Assembly: GCA_002454505.1 (NCBI GenBank)
Contig: DKJA01000100.1
Location: forward strand, 1,891-18,856
Direction of reading: 5' to 3'
Length of the DNA stretch: 16,966 bases
Source of the DNA: Oxalobacteraceae bacterium UBA6704
Lineage (GTDB): Bacteria; Pseudomonadota; Gammaproteobacteria; Burkholderiales; Burkholderiaceae_D
How positions within the stretch are numbered: the stretch's first letter is position 1; the number at the start of each line of letters is the position of its first letter. The notes beneath the pieces are model-generated. The model was not told the origin of the DNA. It made no database searches and saw only the letters and a list, made by a program, of their open reading frames with translations. Positions 6,901-14,548 of the stretch are shown one piece after another. The position numbers were made by a program, and so were the translations under genes.

Positions 6901-9080
6901 TAAGCGGCGAGCTTGCGCTGCACGGCGGTCAGCGCGCGCTGGGCGGCTTCGTAGCGGCGGGTTTCCTGTTCCAGCAGCGCCTGCTTGGCGGCGGCCAGTT
7001 CGGCTGTCGTGTCGGCCGCCTTGCGCTGCATCGCGGCATGGGCCTGCACCGATTCCAGCAGCGCTTTCTGTTGCGCTGCCTTGTCCTGCGCGGCCTGCGT
7101 GGCGGCCGCTTCCATGATCTGGCGCTGGTGCAGCGCGGCGGCGGCGGCCAGTTCGGCGTCGGCCCGCGTGCGGGCGGCCGTCGCCAGCGCGATTTCGTCG
7201 GCCATGCGACCTTCGATGGCGCGGGCGGCTTCGTCCGCCGCGGCGGCGGCATCCCGCTGCTGGGCGGCGCGTTCTTCGGCCAGCGCCTGGGCGGCGCGGG
7301 ACTTGGCGATGTACTCGCGTTCCGCATCGAGCTGGGCCTGGATGGCGGCAGCCTTGTCCTGTTCGGCGCGGGCGCGCTCACGGTGCACTTCCGACAGCTC
7401 CACCGCCAGCCGCGCCTGCGCGGCGGCGGCCTGGGCGGCCTGCTGCTTCTGCGCCGCTTCCACTTCGTTCTGCTCGGCCATCACGGCCAGCGCAGCCGCT
7501 TCGTCGCGGAGCACCTGCGCGTGATGCTCGTCGGCCTGCGCCTTGCGGGCCAGCGCTTCGGCCTGTTCCTTTTCCGCCGCGGCACGCGTGGTGGCGGCAG
7601 CGGCGGCACGTTCTTCATCGGCCAGGCGCTGTTTCAGTGCGGCGATCGCCTCCTGCTCGGCGGCGGCACGGGCCTGTTCAGCGGCGACCAGTTCGGCGGC
7701 GCGGGTAGCCTTCTGCTGCGCCAGTTCGTTGGCCGCATCCAGCGCGGTGGCATGTTCGGCCATCGACGCCACTTCGGCGGCATCGGCATCGTTGCGGGAC
7801 TGCGCCAGCGCGGCGGCGGCGCGCGACAACTCCTCGCGCTCTTCCGCCAGGCGGGCGGCGCGCTGCTGTTCTTCCGCATCGGCACGGGCCGCTTCGGCCG
7901 CGGCCACATCGGCCTGCTGACGCAGCTCAGCCTGTTCGACAGCGACTTTTTCCGCCTCGACGCGGGCCTGCGTCTCGAACTGCGCCTGCTGCTCGGCCTG
8001 CACGCGCGTCATGGCGACGGCATGCAGTTCGCGGTCGGCGGCGATGCGGCCTTCGGTGGCGGCGATGATGCGGGCATCGGCATCGCGGCGCGCCTGGGTG
8101 GACGCGGCCGCCATCGCTTCCAGCCGTTCGCGGTGCTGCGCCGCGTCGCGGATTTCCTTTTCCGTCTGCAGCCGCATGTGCAGCGACAGTGCGGCGCTGC
8201 GGTCCGATTCCGCCTTGGCCAGCGCGATCGCTTCGCGTTCCTGTTCCAGGTGGGCCAGCGCACGGGCCTCCTCGGCGGCACGCACTTCGGCGGCGGCACG
8301 GGCAAAGGCCGCTTCCTGCGCCACCTGGTCGGCGCGTTCGCGCTGGCGGGCCGCTTCCAGCGCTTCCGCTTCGGCGTGGGCCAGTTGCTGCGCCGTCTGG
8401 CGCGCACCGTAGGCGTGGCGTTCCCGTTCGCGGGCCAGCGTGGCGATGCGCGCATCGGCGGTGGCGATGCCCATCACTTCCTCTTTCGCGGCCTGCACGG
8501 CGGCGACGCGCTCGGCGGCCTGCAGGCGGGCCTGCTCGGTCTGTTTTTTCAGTTCTTCGGCGCCGCGCGATGCCTGTTCGGCCAGCTGCGCTTCGGCTTC
8601 GATGTGCTCGCCGGCGCGCAGGCGATTTTCCTCTTCCGCACGGGCCCGCTGTTCGGCGGCCTGGCGGATCTGGTTGTCCGCTTCGGCACGGGCGCGCAGT
8701 TCGGCGGTTTCCTGCTTCACCGCTTCCAGCCGGGCGACACTGGCCTGGGCCGCGGCGCGCAGGCTTTCCAGCCGCTCGCGGTTGGCGGCGATCGCCTCTT
8801 CCGCCGCGGCGGCATTCTGCAGCGCGACGGCGGCAGCGGCGGCATCCATTGCCGCGCGGTCCTCGGCCAGCGAACGGGCGCGCGACTCGGCATGGGCGCG
8901 GCTCTCGGCGGCGCAGGCCGCCTTCGCTTCCGCTTCCACGCGGGCAATCGCCTGCTGGATCGCCCGCATCTCCGACTCGGCCCGGCCCGGCTTGCCATCC
9001 GCGCTCGCCATCGGTTCGACGCTCAGGTCGTGGTCATCGTCGCCGACGAGGTGCAGGGATTGGGCCAGTTGTGCTTGCAT
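6900..9080 (-). CDS. Long Ala/Glu/Arg-rich coiled-coil protein, function unknown
   Basis: The 726-residue product is almost entirely one predicted alpha-helical coiled coil. A short N-terminal part (1-45) has an acidic stretch DDDHD and the only two prolines I can find. From about residue 45 to the end there is no proline and very little glycine; Ala, Glu, Gln and Arg dominate. There is no signal peptide, TM segment, enzymatic motif or ATPase motif. A straight helix of this length would span roughly 100 nm. It could be a filament-forming or scaffold protein of the bacterial coiled-coil cytoskeleton type, but composition alone makes homology searches unreliable. Start: ATG at 9080 (MQAQLAQSLHLVG) with GAGA upstream; an in-frame ATG at 9125 adds 15 residues that do not look coding. 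It is a single-gene unit convergent with 6409-6777. Confidence 0.75.
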   Translation of the reverse strand: MQAQLAQSLHLVGDDDHDLSVEPMASADGKPGRAESEMRAIQQAIARVEAEAKAACAAESRAHAESRARSLAEDRAAMDAAAAAVALQNAAAAEEAIAANRERLESLRAAAQASVARLEAVKQETAELRARAEADNQIRQAAEQRARAEEENRLRAGEHIEAEAQLAEQASRGAEELKKQTEQARLQAAERVAAVQAAKEEVMGIATADARIATLARERERHAYGARQTAQQLAHAEAEALEAARQRERADQVAQEAAFARAAAEVRAAEEARALAHLEQEREAIALAKAESDRSAALSLHMRLQTEKEIRDAAQHRERLEAMAAASTQARRDADARIIAATEGRIAADRELHAVAMTRVQAEQQAQFETQARVEAEKVAVEQAELRQQADVAAAEAARADAEEQQRAARLAEEREELSRAAAALAQSRNDADAAEVASMAEHATALDAANELAQQKATRAAELVAAEQARAAAEQEAIAALKQRLADEERAAAAATTRAAAEKEQAEALARKAQADEHHAQVLRDEAAALAVMAEQNEVEAAQKQQAAQAAAAQARLAVELSEVHRERARAEQDKAAAIQAQLDAEREYIAKSRAAQALAEERAAQQRDAAAAADEAARAIEGRMADEIALATAARTRADAELAAAAALHQRQIMEAAATQAAQDKAAQQKALLESVQAHAAMQRKAADTTAELAAAKQALLEQETRRYEAAQRALTAVQRKLAA

Positions 9081-9240
9081 GACGGTCTCGCAGAGGATAA
9101 GGAATCGGGCTTTCCGAGTTGCCATTATCGACGGGACCGGCGCAACGCCAGCGGGCGAGGAAAGCGGATTTTCCCCGTCAATTCGCCGCTTGCCGGTCGA
9201 ACCATGGCAAACTGGACAACCTTCTTACCGGAGAACTCCC

Positions 9241-9813
9241 ATGGCGGATGCGCAGACGGTCACTCTCAACCAGCAACTCGCCACGGGCGCCGGCATGTGT
9301 GCGATCGCCGCCGTCATCCTGTGGTTCTGGCCGCCGGATGGGGCCGTGCTGACGGGCCGTTGGGACCTGCCGCCAGCCGTGCAGCTGGCACTCGGCCTGG
9401 CACTGGGCGGCGCGTACTCGGTCGTGGCGCTGGTCGACTATCGCCGCAATGCCGGCAGCGAGCGGATGCGCGCCACCGTCGAGGGTTACAGCTGTCTGGA
9501 CCTGTCCGGCTGGAACCCGCTGTGGATTTCGCTGGCGGCCGGCATCGGCGAGGAAGTGCTGTTCCGCGCCGCGCTGCAGCCGCACATCGGCATCTGGCTG
9601 ACGTCCGCGCTGTTCGCGCTGGCCCACGTCAAGGCTTACAGGATTTCCAGCTTCAACCGGACCACGCTCACGCAGATGGGCACGCTGTTCGTCGCCAGCG
9701 TGGTGTTCGGCTTCATGGCGCAGTATGCGGGGCTGGTGACGGCGATCGTGGTGCACGTGACGATGGACGTGGCCGGCCTGCTGGTGGTGCGCCGCGCCGC
9801 CCGCGCTCTCTAG
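9241..9813 (+). CDS. CPBP family intramembrane glutamic protease (CAAX protease/Abi type)
   Basis: The 190-residue membrane protein has the three CPBP (formerly Abi) motifs in order: EEVLFR (104-109), FALAH with His129, and HVTMD (172-176). These supply the glutamate pair, arginine and histidines of the active site within the membrane. Roughly five to six hydrophobic segments are present. Family members cleave membrane substrates or act in bacteriocin self-immunity and protein secretion; the substrate here is unknown. It is shorter than many homologues, consistent with a core-only protein. The start is supported by GGAGA seven bases upstream of the ATG. It is divergent from the coiled-coil gene (160-base gap). 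It ends with TAG immediately next to the stop of the kinase gene on the other strand, with no intergenic base. Confidence 0.88.
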   Translation: MADAQTVTLNQQLATGAGMCAIAAVILWFWPPDGAVLTGRWDLPPAVQLALGLALGGAYSVVALVDYRRNAGSERMRATVEGYSCLDLSGWNPLWISLAAGIGEEVLFRAALQPHIGIWLTSALFALAHVKAYRISSFNRTTLTQMGTLFVASVVFGFMAQYAGLVTAIVVHVTMDVAGLLVVRRAARAL

Positions 9814-10803
9814 TTATACCGGCCACAGCGGCGGCTCTTCCATCAGCGCCACCTGTTCGCGCAGCTCGAGGATGCGGTCCTGCCAGTAGCGCTGCGTGTT
9901 AAACCACGGGAAGGCGGCCGGGAACGCCGGATCGTCCCAGCGGCGCGCCAGCCAGGCCGCGTAGTGCATCAGGCGCAGCGTGCGCAATGCTTCGACCAGG
10001 TACAGCTGGCGCGGCTCGAACTCGCAGAAGTCCTCGTAGCCGGCCAGGATGTCGGACAGCTGCCGCACCATCTCGCTGCGCTCGCCGGACAGCATCATCC
10101 ACAGGTCCTGGATCGCCGGGCCCATGCGCGCATCGTCGAAGTCGACGAAGTGCGGCCCCGCATCCGTCCACAGCACGTTGCCGCCATGGCAGTCGCCGTG
10201 CAGGCGCAGCTGCGGCAGCTCGCCGGCCTGCTCGTAGCAGTGGCGGACGCGGTCCAGCGCCTGGTTCGCCACGCTGCGATAGGCATCCACCAGGTCCGGC
10301 GGCAGGAAGTTGTTCTGCAACAGATAGTCGCGCGACTCGTGGCCGAAGGTGTCGATGTCCAGCGCGGGCCGCTGCGTGAACGGCCGCGCCGCGCCGACCG
10401 TGTGCAGGCGGCCGATGAAGCGGCCCGTCCACTCCAGCACGTTCGGGTCGGACAGCTCCGGCGCCCGGCCGCCATGCCGCTCGAACACGGCAAAGCGGAA
10501 TTGATCAAAGCTGTGCAAGGTCTTGCCGTCGATGGCGAGCGGCGGCACGGCCGGGATCTCCTGCTCATGCAGCTCGGCGACGAAGGCGTGCTCCTCCAGG
10601 ATCGCCGCGTCGCCCCACCGGCCGGGCCGGTAGAACTTGACGACCAGCGGCTTGCCGTCCTCGATGCCCACCTGGTACACGCGGTTCTCGTAGCTGTTCA
10701 GCGCCAGCAGGCGGCCGTCGCCGTACAGGCCGACGCTGGCCAGCGCGTCCAGCACGCAGTCGGGGCCGAGGGCGGCGAAGGGATGGGGGGTTGTCGTCGT
10801 CAT
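9814..10803 (-). CDS. srkA: SrkA/RdoA-type serine/threonine stress-response kinase
   Basis: The 329-residue protein belongs to the APH/choline-kinase-like fold and matches stress response kinase A (YihE/RdoA) in length (328 in E. coli) and motifs. An ATP-binding lysine is in LVVKFYRPGRW (Lys56). The catalytic loop is LHGDCHGGNV (201-210) with Asp204 and Asn209, and the magnesium-binding segment is FVDFDDARMGP with Asp221. In E. coli this kinase phosphorylates Ser/Thr and protects against envelope stress and programmed death; in E. coli it sits beside dsbA, which is not the case here. The gene starts 55 bases from the divergent YecA gene. There is no strong ribosome site. Its 3' end touches the CPBP gene stop and no terminator is visible, so transcripts from the two genes probably overlap. 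Confidence 0.9.
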   Translation of the reverse strand: MTTTTPHPFAALGPDCVLDALASVGLYGDGRLLALNSYENRVYQVGIEDGKPLVVKFYRPGRWGDAAILEEHAFVAELHEQEIPAVPPLAIDGKTLHSFDQFRFAVFERHGGRAPELSDPNVLEWTGRFIGRLHTVGAARPFTQRPALDIDTFGHESRDYLLQNNFLPPDLVDAYRSVANQALDRVRHCYEQAGELPQLRLHGDCHGGNVLWTDAGPHFVDFDDARMGPAIQDLWMMLSGERSEMVRQLSDILAGYEDFCEFEPRQLYLVEALRTLRLMHYAAWLARRWDDPAFPAAFPWFNTQRYWQDRILELREQVALMEEPPLWPV

Positions 10804-10858
10804 ATCGCCATTGTAAGGCGGGCAGCGTATACTGTCGGATTACTTTAGAAAGAACACC
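10804..10858. promoter_or_regulatory. Divergent promoter gap between srkA-like and YecA-like genes
   Basis: This 55-base spacer carries TATACT (10828-10833), a good -10 box for the plus-strand YecA gene, but no convincing -35 box at 16-18 bases upstream. The surrounding GTATAC is itself palindromic, so the same bases could contribute to a minus-strand -10. The YecA ribosome site is the purine-rich AGAAAGAA before 10859. Confidence 0.3.
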
Positions 10859-11548
10859 ATGCAACTCGATCAGCCCCTGACCGAAAAAGAATTCGACGAA
10901 CTGGACCAATTCCTGCTGGGCGACCGCAGCCCCGAGGACTCGATGACGATGGACCACCTGCACGGCTACCTGACCGCCATCGCGATCGGTCCGGAAACCA
11001 TCATGCCGGCCGAATGGCTGCCCCGCGTGTGGGGCGAGGACGGCAAGCAGGCGCCGAAATTCAAGAACGGCAAGGAAGAAGAACGCATCCTGAACCTGAT
11101 CACCCGCTTCATGAACGAAGTGCTGGTGACGTTCGAAGTGGCGCCGAAGGAATTCGAGCCGCTGTTCGTCGAACACGAACACGAAGGCCAGACGCTGATC
11201 GACGCCGAGGCATGGTGCTGGGGCTTCTGGGAAGGCGCCGAGCTGCGCGAAGGTTCGTGGGACGAAATCTGGGACTCGGAACTGGCCCCGCTGATGCGCC
11301 CGATCTACCTGCTGGGCGCCGACGAGATCCTCGAAGAGGAACTGCCGGAAGTGGAAGACCCCGTCAAGGCGCACAAGCTGGGCCTGGAAATCGAAGCCAA
11401 CCTGCCGGCCATCCACAAGTTCTGGGTACCGCGCCGCAAGGCCCCGGTGGCCACGATCAAGCGCGACGAACCGAAGGTCGGCCGCAACGACGACTGCCCT
11501 TGCGGCAGCGGCAAGAAGTTCAAGAAGTGCTGCGGCGCCGAACAGTAA
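10859..11548 (+). CDS. YecA/UPF0149 family protein with C-terminal SEC-C metal-binding motif
   Basis: The 229-residue cytoplasmic protein has an N-terminal UPF0149 (YecA-like) helical domain (about 5-180) with the family features LDQFLL and MTMDHLHGYLTAIAIGP, then a linker and a terminal SEC-C motif CPCGSGKKFKKCC (213-225). The four cysteines bind zinc or iron, as in the tail of SecA. Some SEC-C proteins associate with the Sec machinery or ribosomes; whether this one does is inference. Many Trp and acidic residues mark the central part (WCWGFWEG). It is a single-gene unit divergent from the kinase and followed by a palindromic element rather than another gene. Confidence 0.88.
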   Translation: MQLDQPLTEKEFDELDQFLLGDRSPEDSMTMDHLHGYLTAIAIGPETIMPAEWLPRVWGEDGKQAPKFKNGKEEERILNLITRFMNEVLVTFEVAPKEFEPLFVEHEHEGQTLIDAEAWCWGFWEGAELREGSWDEIWDSELAPLMRPIYLLGADEILEEELPEVEDPVKAHKLGLEIEANLPAIHKFWVPRRKAPVATIKRDEPKVGRNDDCPCGSGKKFKKCCGAEQ

Positions 11549-11578
11549 GCGTTCGCTACAACGGCTGGGCCCGTGTCC

Positions 11579-11677
11579 ACCCTGGTGTCAGGCACCGACA
11601 TGGACACGAGCTCGGCTGTATTACGGCCGCGTTGTTACGGCCGAGGCCGTGTCAACGTCGGTGCCTGACACCAGGGT
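11579..11677. repeat. Long inverted-repeat element with GGTGTCAGGCACC core between convergent genes
   Basis: Perfect 21-bp arms (11579-11599 and 11657-11677) contain the near-palindrome GGTGTCAGGCACC and its complement GGTGCCTGACACC. Inside, GACACG-AG-CTCGGC (11603-11616) can pair with GCCGAG-GC-CGTGTC on the right, extending the stem with a 2-base mismatch. The loop has the direct repeat TTACGGCCG. Outside the arms, GTCCAC (11574-11579) and GTGGAC (11685-11690) are also complementary. The element lies between the 3' ends of the YecA and hydrolase genes, the same position type as the 6784-6900 palindromes, but its core sequence is different. I see no coding content. Confidence 0.85.
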
Positions 11678-11705
11678 CGCGGAAGTGGACAAATGTGTCG
11701 CCGCC

Positions 11706-12557
11706 TCAGTGCGAAAACACGAATTCGGCGACATCGTCCAGCGTCGGCGCCAGCCAGCGGGTCGGGTCGGCGAACGTGGCGATCAGCGACGCATGCCCCA
11801 CCCTCTTGTAGTACTTCTCCTCGACCTCGTCACCGGCCGCGCGCAGCTTCGCCGCCAGCACGCCCGTGTTGCGGCCCGGGTCGACCGTGTCGTCGTGCTT
11901 CGGCGCGATCAGCAGCGCGGCCGGCGCGGCGGCCTTCACGTGCATCACCGGCTGCGAGTCGGCGGGCGTGTCGGGGAAGTTGAACACCGGCTTGACCTTC
12001 TCGTCCGTCACCGGCAGGAAGTTGTACGGGCCGGCCAGGCCGATGAAACCGCGCAGGGCGGAAGGTTCGAGCTGCACGCGTGCCAGCCAGCGTTCGTCCA
12101 GCGCCACCATCGCGGCATTGTAGGCGCCGGCGCTGTGGCCCATCACGAAGATGCGGTGCGGATCGCCGCCGTATTTGACGGCGTGCTGCACGGCCCATGC
12201 GACGGCCTGCGCGGCATCGTCGAGGAAATCCGGGTAGCGCACCTGTGGATACAGGCGGTAGTCGGCAACGATGGTGACGATGCCCTTGGCCGCCAGCGCA
12301 CGGCCGACGAAGGCATAGTCCCTGCGGGCCCCGCTGCGCCAGTCGCCGCCATAGAAAAACACGACCACGGGCGCATTGGCCGCGATCGCGTCGGAGCGGT
12401 ACACATCGAGCTTGAGCCCCGGCGCGAACTCGAGATCGCGCGTGGTGTTCGTCTCGGCGGACGGGGTCAGTACATTCAGCGTGCGCAGCGGCGAACAGGC
12501 CGCCAGCGCCGCGCACAGTGCGCCGGCAACCGCCAGGCGCATGATCATTCCATTCAT
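11706..12557 (-). CDS. Alpha/beta hydrolase (carboxylesterase-like) lipoprotein
   Basis: The 283-residue product is a lipoprotein: the lipobox LAAC with Cys21 follows a hydrophobic signal. The mature part is an esterase/lipase-like alpha/beta hydrolase. Oxyanion-hole motif FFYGGDW (67-73), nucleophile elbow GHSAG with Ser142, acid Asp222 within DDTVDP (222-227), and His255 in GHASL form the triad. The YGG variant replacing HGG is common in BD-FAE-type esterases. Serine 142 and neighbouring ADYRLYPQVRYPD (98-110) match that group. The natural substrate is unknown. The start at 12557 is chosen by a strong AGGAGG site and the signal peptide; the frame stays open to 13013, but that stretch is antisense-frame noise across Orn. 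It may be read from the Orn transcript (89 bases apart, same strand). The ribosome site lies inside a hairpin (see separate entry). Confidence 0.87.
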   Translation of the reverse strand: MNGMIMRLAVAGALCAALAACSPLRTLNVLTPSAETNTTRDLEFAPGLKLDVYRSDAIAANAPVVVFFYGGDWRSGARRDYAFVGRALAAKGIVTIVADYRLYPQVRYPDFLDDAAQAVAWAVQHAVKYGGDPHRIFVMGHSAGAYNAAMVALDERWLARVQLEPSALRGFIGLAGPYNFLPVTDEKVKPVFNFPDTPADSQPVMHVKAAAPAALLIAPKHDDTVDPGRNTGVLAAKLRAAGDEVEEKYYKRVGHASLIATFADPTRWLAPTLDDVAEFVFSH

Positions 12558-12587
12558 GGTTCCTCCTGCCGACAGGATAATGGAACC
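12558..12587 (-). promoter_or_regulatory. Hairpin covering the ribosome binding site of the hydrolase gene
   Basis: In the minus-strand message GGTTCC (plus 12582-12587) can pair with GGAACC that ends directly at the ATG, and CCTG pairs with CAGG inside it around a TCGG loop. This gives about 10 base pairs with an asymmetric bulge. The AGGAGG ribosome site (plus 12562-12567) lies wholly inside the right arm. Such an arrangement could limit translation until the hairpin opens; a regulatory role is inference. Confidence 0.45.
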
Positions 12588-12646
12588 ACGCCGGTTGCGT
12601 GCGCACTGCTCGGCGGTTTGCGCCCGCGCGCCACCGCCGACATGCA

Positions 12647-13231
12647 TCAAAGTTTGATGAAGTGCTCGCGGTAGTACTTCAGCTCCTCGATCGACTCGAG
12701 GATGTCGGCCAGCGCCGTGTGCTTCTGCGCCTTCTTGAAGCCCGAGACGACTTCCGGCTTCCAGCGGCGGCACAGTTCCTTCAGCGTCGACACATCGACG
12801 TTCCGGTAATGGAAGAATGCTTCCAGCTTGGGCATGTAGCGCACCATGAAGCGGCGGTCCTGGCCGATCGTGTTGCCGCACATGGGCGCCTTGCCGGCCG
12901 GGACCCACTGCTTCATGAACGCGATCAGTTCCTGTTCGCCCTGCTCTTCGCTGATCGTCGACGCCTTGACGCGGTCGATCAGGCCGGAGCGGCCGTGCGT
13001 GCCCTTGTTCCACGAATCCATCGCATCGAGCGTGGCATCGGACTGGTGGATCGCCAGCACCGGGCCCTCGGCCAGCACGTTCAGGTGCATGTCGGTGACG
13101 ACGATCGCCACTTCGATGATGCGGTCGGTATCCGGCTCCAGACCCGTCATTTCCATGTCCACCCAGACCAGGTTCATTTCATTGGGACGTTGCGGGGCAG
13201 CGGCGACGGGGGTTTGGTTCTCTTGTGACAT
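12647..13231 (-). CDS. orn: Oligoribonuclease (DEDDh 3'-5' exoribonuclease)
   Basis: The 194-residue enzyme degrades di- to pentanucleotide RNA, and in the c-di-GMP pathway the linear product pGpG. DEDDh motifs are all visible: VDMEMTG (Asp25, Glu27), GNTIGQDRRF (Asp125), and HTALADILES (His171, Asp176), with the conserved YRNVDVSTLKEL stretch. It is longer than E. coli Orn (181 residues) by a polar N-terminal extension, MSQENQTPVAAAPQRPNE, before MNLVWVDM. The upstream start is preferred because AGAGAG precedes it, whereas the internal Met19 has no ribosome site. It is divergent from the M48 protease gene across 48 bases; orn and rsgA are also near neighbours in enterobacteria. Confidence 0.96.
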   Translation of the reverse strand: MSQENQTPVAAAPQRPNEMNLVWVDMEMTGLEPDTDRIIEVAIVVTDMHLNVLAEGPVLAIHQSDATLDAMDSWNKGTHGRSGLIDRVKASTISEEQGEQELIAFMKQWVPAGKAPMCGNTIGQDRRFMVRYMPKLEAFFHYRNVDVSTLKELCRRWKPEVVSGFKKAQKHTALADILESIEELKYYREHFIKL

Positions 13232-13279
13232 AATTCTCTCTTGGCCTAATCAATAGCGCCATTTTCTCACAGGCACAGA

Positions 13280-14548
13280 ATGTATTCACACGCGTTTTCG
13301 ATTTTGTTTGTCGTCTTCCTCGTCGCGACGCTGGCCGTCCGCTTCTGGCTGGCCTCGCGCCACATCCGCCACGTGCTGGCCCACGAGGACAGCGTGCCGG
13401 CCGAATTCGCCAGCGCCATTCCCCTGTACGCGCACCAGAAAGCGGCCCGCTACACGATCGCCCGCACCAAGTTCGGCATGGTAACGATGCTCGTCAACGC
13501 CGCCGTACTGATCGGTTTCACGCTGCTGGGCGGACTGCAATGGCTGTCCGTGCAGGTATTCGGCGTCACCGGCGGCGGCATGACGTATCAACTGGGCCTG
13601 CTGGCCGCGTTTGCCGTTGTGTCGGGCGTGATCGACGTGCCGCTGGACTGGTACCGCCAGTTCCGCCTCGAGGAGCATTTCGGTTTCAACAAGATGACGC
13701 CGGGCCTGTTCTTTGCCGACATGGCGAAAGGCGTGCTGCTGGCCGTGGCGATCGGCCTGCCGCTGGGGTGGGTGGTGCTGACGCTGATGGCCAAGTCGGG
13801 CGACCTGTGGTGGCTGTACACGTGGTTCGTGTGGAGCGGCTTCCAGCTGCTGATGATGGTGCTGTTCCCCACCGTGATCGCGCCGCTGTTCAACAAGTTC
13901 ACGCCGCTGGCCGACGAGTCGCTGAAGACCCGCATCGAAGGCCTGATGCAGCGCGTGGGCTTCGCGTCGAAAGGCCTGTTCGTGATGGACGGCTCGAAGC
14001 GCAGCGCGCACGGCAACGCCTACTTTTCCGGCTTCGGCGCCAACAAGCGCATCGTGTTCTTCGACACGCTGCTGGCCCGCCTGGCGCCGCAGGAAATCGA
14101 AGCCGTGCTGGCCCACGAACTGGGCCACTTCAAGCTGAAGCACATCGTCAAGCGCATCGTGCTGATGTTCGCGATCTCGCTGGCCTTCCTGGCGCTGCTC
14201 GGCTGGCTGAAGAACCAGGTATGGTTCTATACGGGCCTGGGCGTATCGCCGCTGATCGTGGCGGGCGAAACCAACGATGCGCTGGCGCTGATCCTGTTCA
14301 TGCTGGCGCTGCCCGTGTTCACCTTCCTGCTGGGGCCTTTGTCGTCGCTCAGCTCCCGCAAGCACGAATTCGAGGCGGATGCCTTCGCCGCCAGGCATAC
14401 GGATGCGCGCGACCTCGTGTCGGCGCTGGTGAAAATGTATGAAGACAACGCGTCCACGCTGACGCCCGATCCGCTGCACTCGGCATTCTACGATTCGCAT
14501 CCGCCGGCATCGATCCGCATCCGGCACCTGCAGGTGGCATCGCCATGA
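13280..14548 (+). CDS. M48 (Ste24/CAAX prenyl protease 1-like) membrane metalloprotease
   Basis: The 422-residue protein has about seven TM segments and the zinc-metalloprotease site HELGH (279-283) within VLAHELGHFKLKH, plus the third ligand region KHEFEADAFA (361-370; Glu363 is the likely ligand). The C-terminal SAFYDSHPP (401-409) is typical of the Ste24-type M48 subfamily. Eukaryotic Ste24 processes prenylated proteins; bacteria lack that pathway for this enzyme, so the bacterial role is more likely membrane protein quality control. The start ATG at 13280 has only a modest AGG ribosome site. It is the first gene of an operon in which the stop codon overlaps the next start (ATGA, 14545-14548). 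Confidence 0.93.
   Translation: MYSHAFSILFVVFLVATLAVRFWLASRHIRHVLAHEDSVPAEFASAIPLYAHQKAARYTIARTKFGMVTMLVNAAVLIGFTLLGGLQWLSVQVFGVTGGGMTYQLGLLAAFAVVSGVIDVPLDWYRQFRLEEHFGFNKMTPGLFFADMAKGVLLAVAIGLPLGWVVLTLMAKSGDLWWLYTWFVWSGFQLLMMVLFPTVIAPLFNKFTPLADESLKTRIEGLMQRVGFASKGLFVMDGSKRSAHGNAYFSGFGANKRIVFFDTLLARLAPQEIEAVLAHELGHFKLKHIVKRIVLMFAISLAFLALLGWLKNQVWFYTGLGVSPLIVAGETNDALALILFMLALPVFTFLLGPLSSLSSRKHEFEADAFAARHTDARDLVSALVKMYEDNASTLTPDPLHSAFYDSHPPASIRIRHLQVASP

Noticed and set aside
6573..9902. 1109-codon open frame on the plus strand across the coiled-coil gene
   Set aside because: It overlaps the small membrane protein gene and the CPBP gene out of frame and gives a low-complexity Gly/Arg/Phe-rich product. 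Absence of stops is expected opposite an Ala-rich GC-rich gene.
12611..12639. 7-bp inverted repeat CGGCGGT / ACCGCCG after orn
   Set aside because: The loop is 15 bases and there is no U-run; in GC-rich DNA this is not enough to call a terminator.
12558..13013. Upstream extension of the hydrolase frame
   Set aside because: It lies across the orn gene in another frame; the signal peptide and AGGAGG fix the start at 12557.
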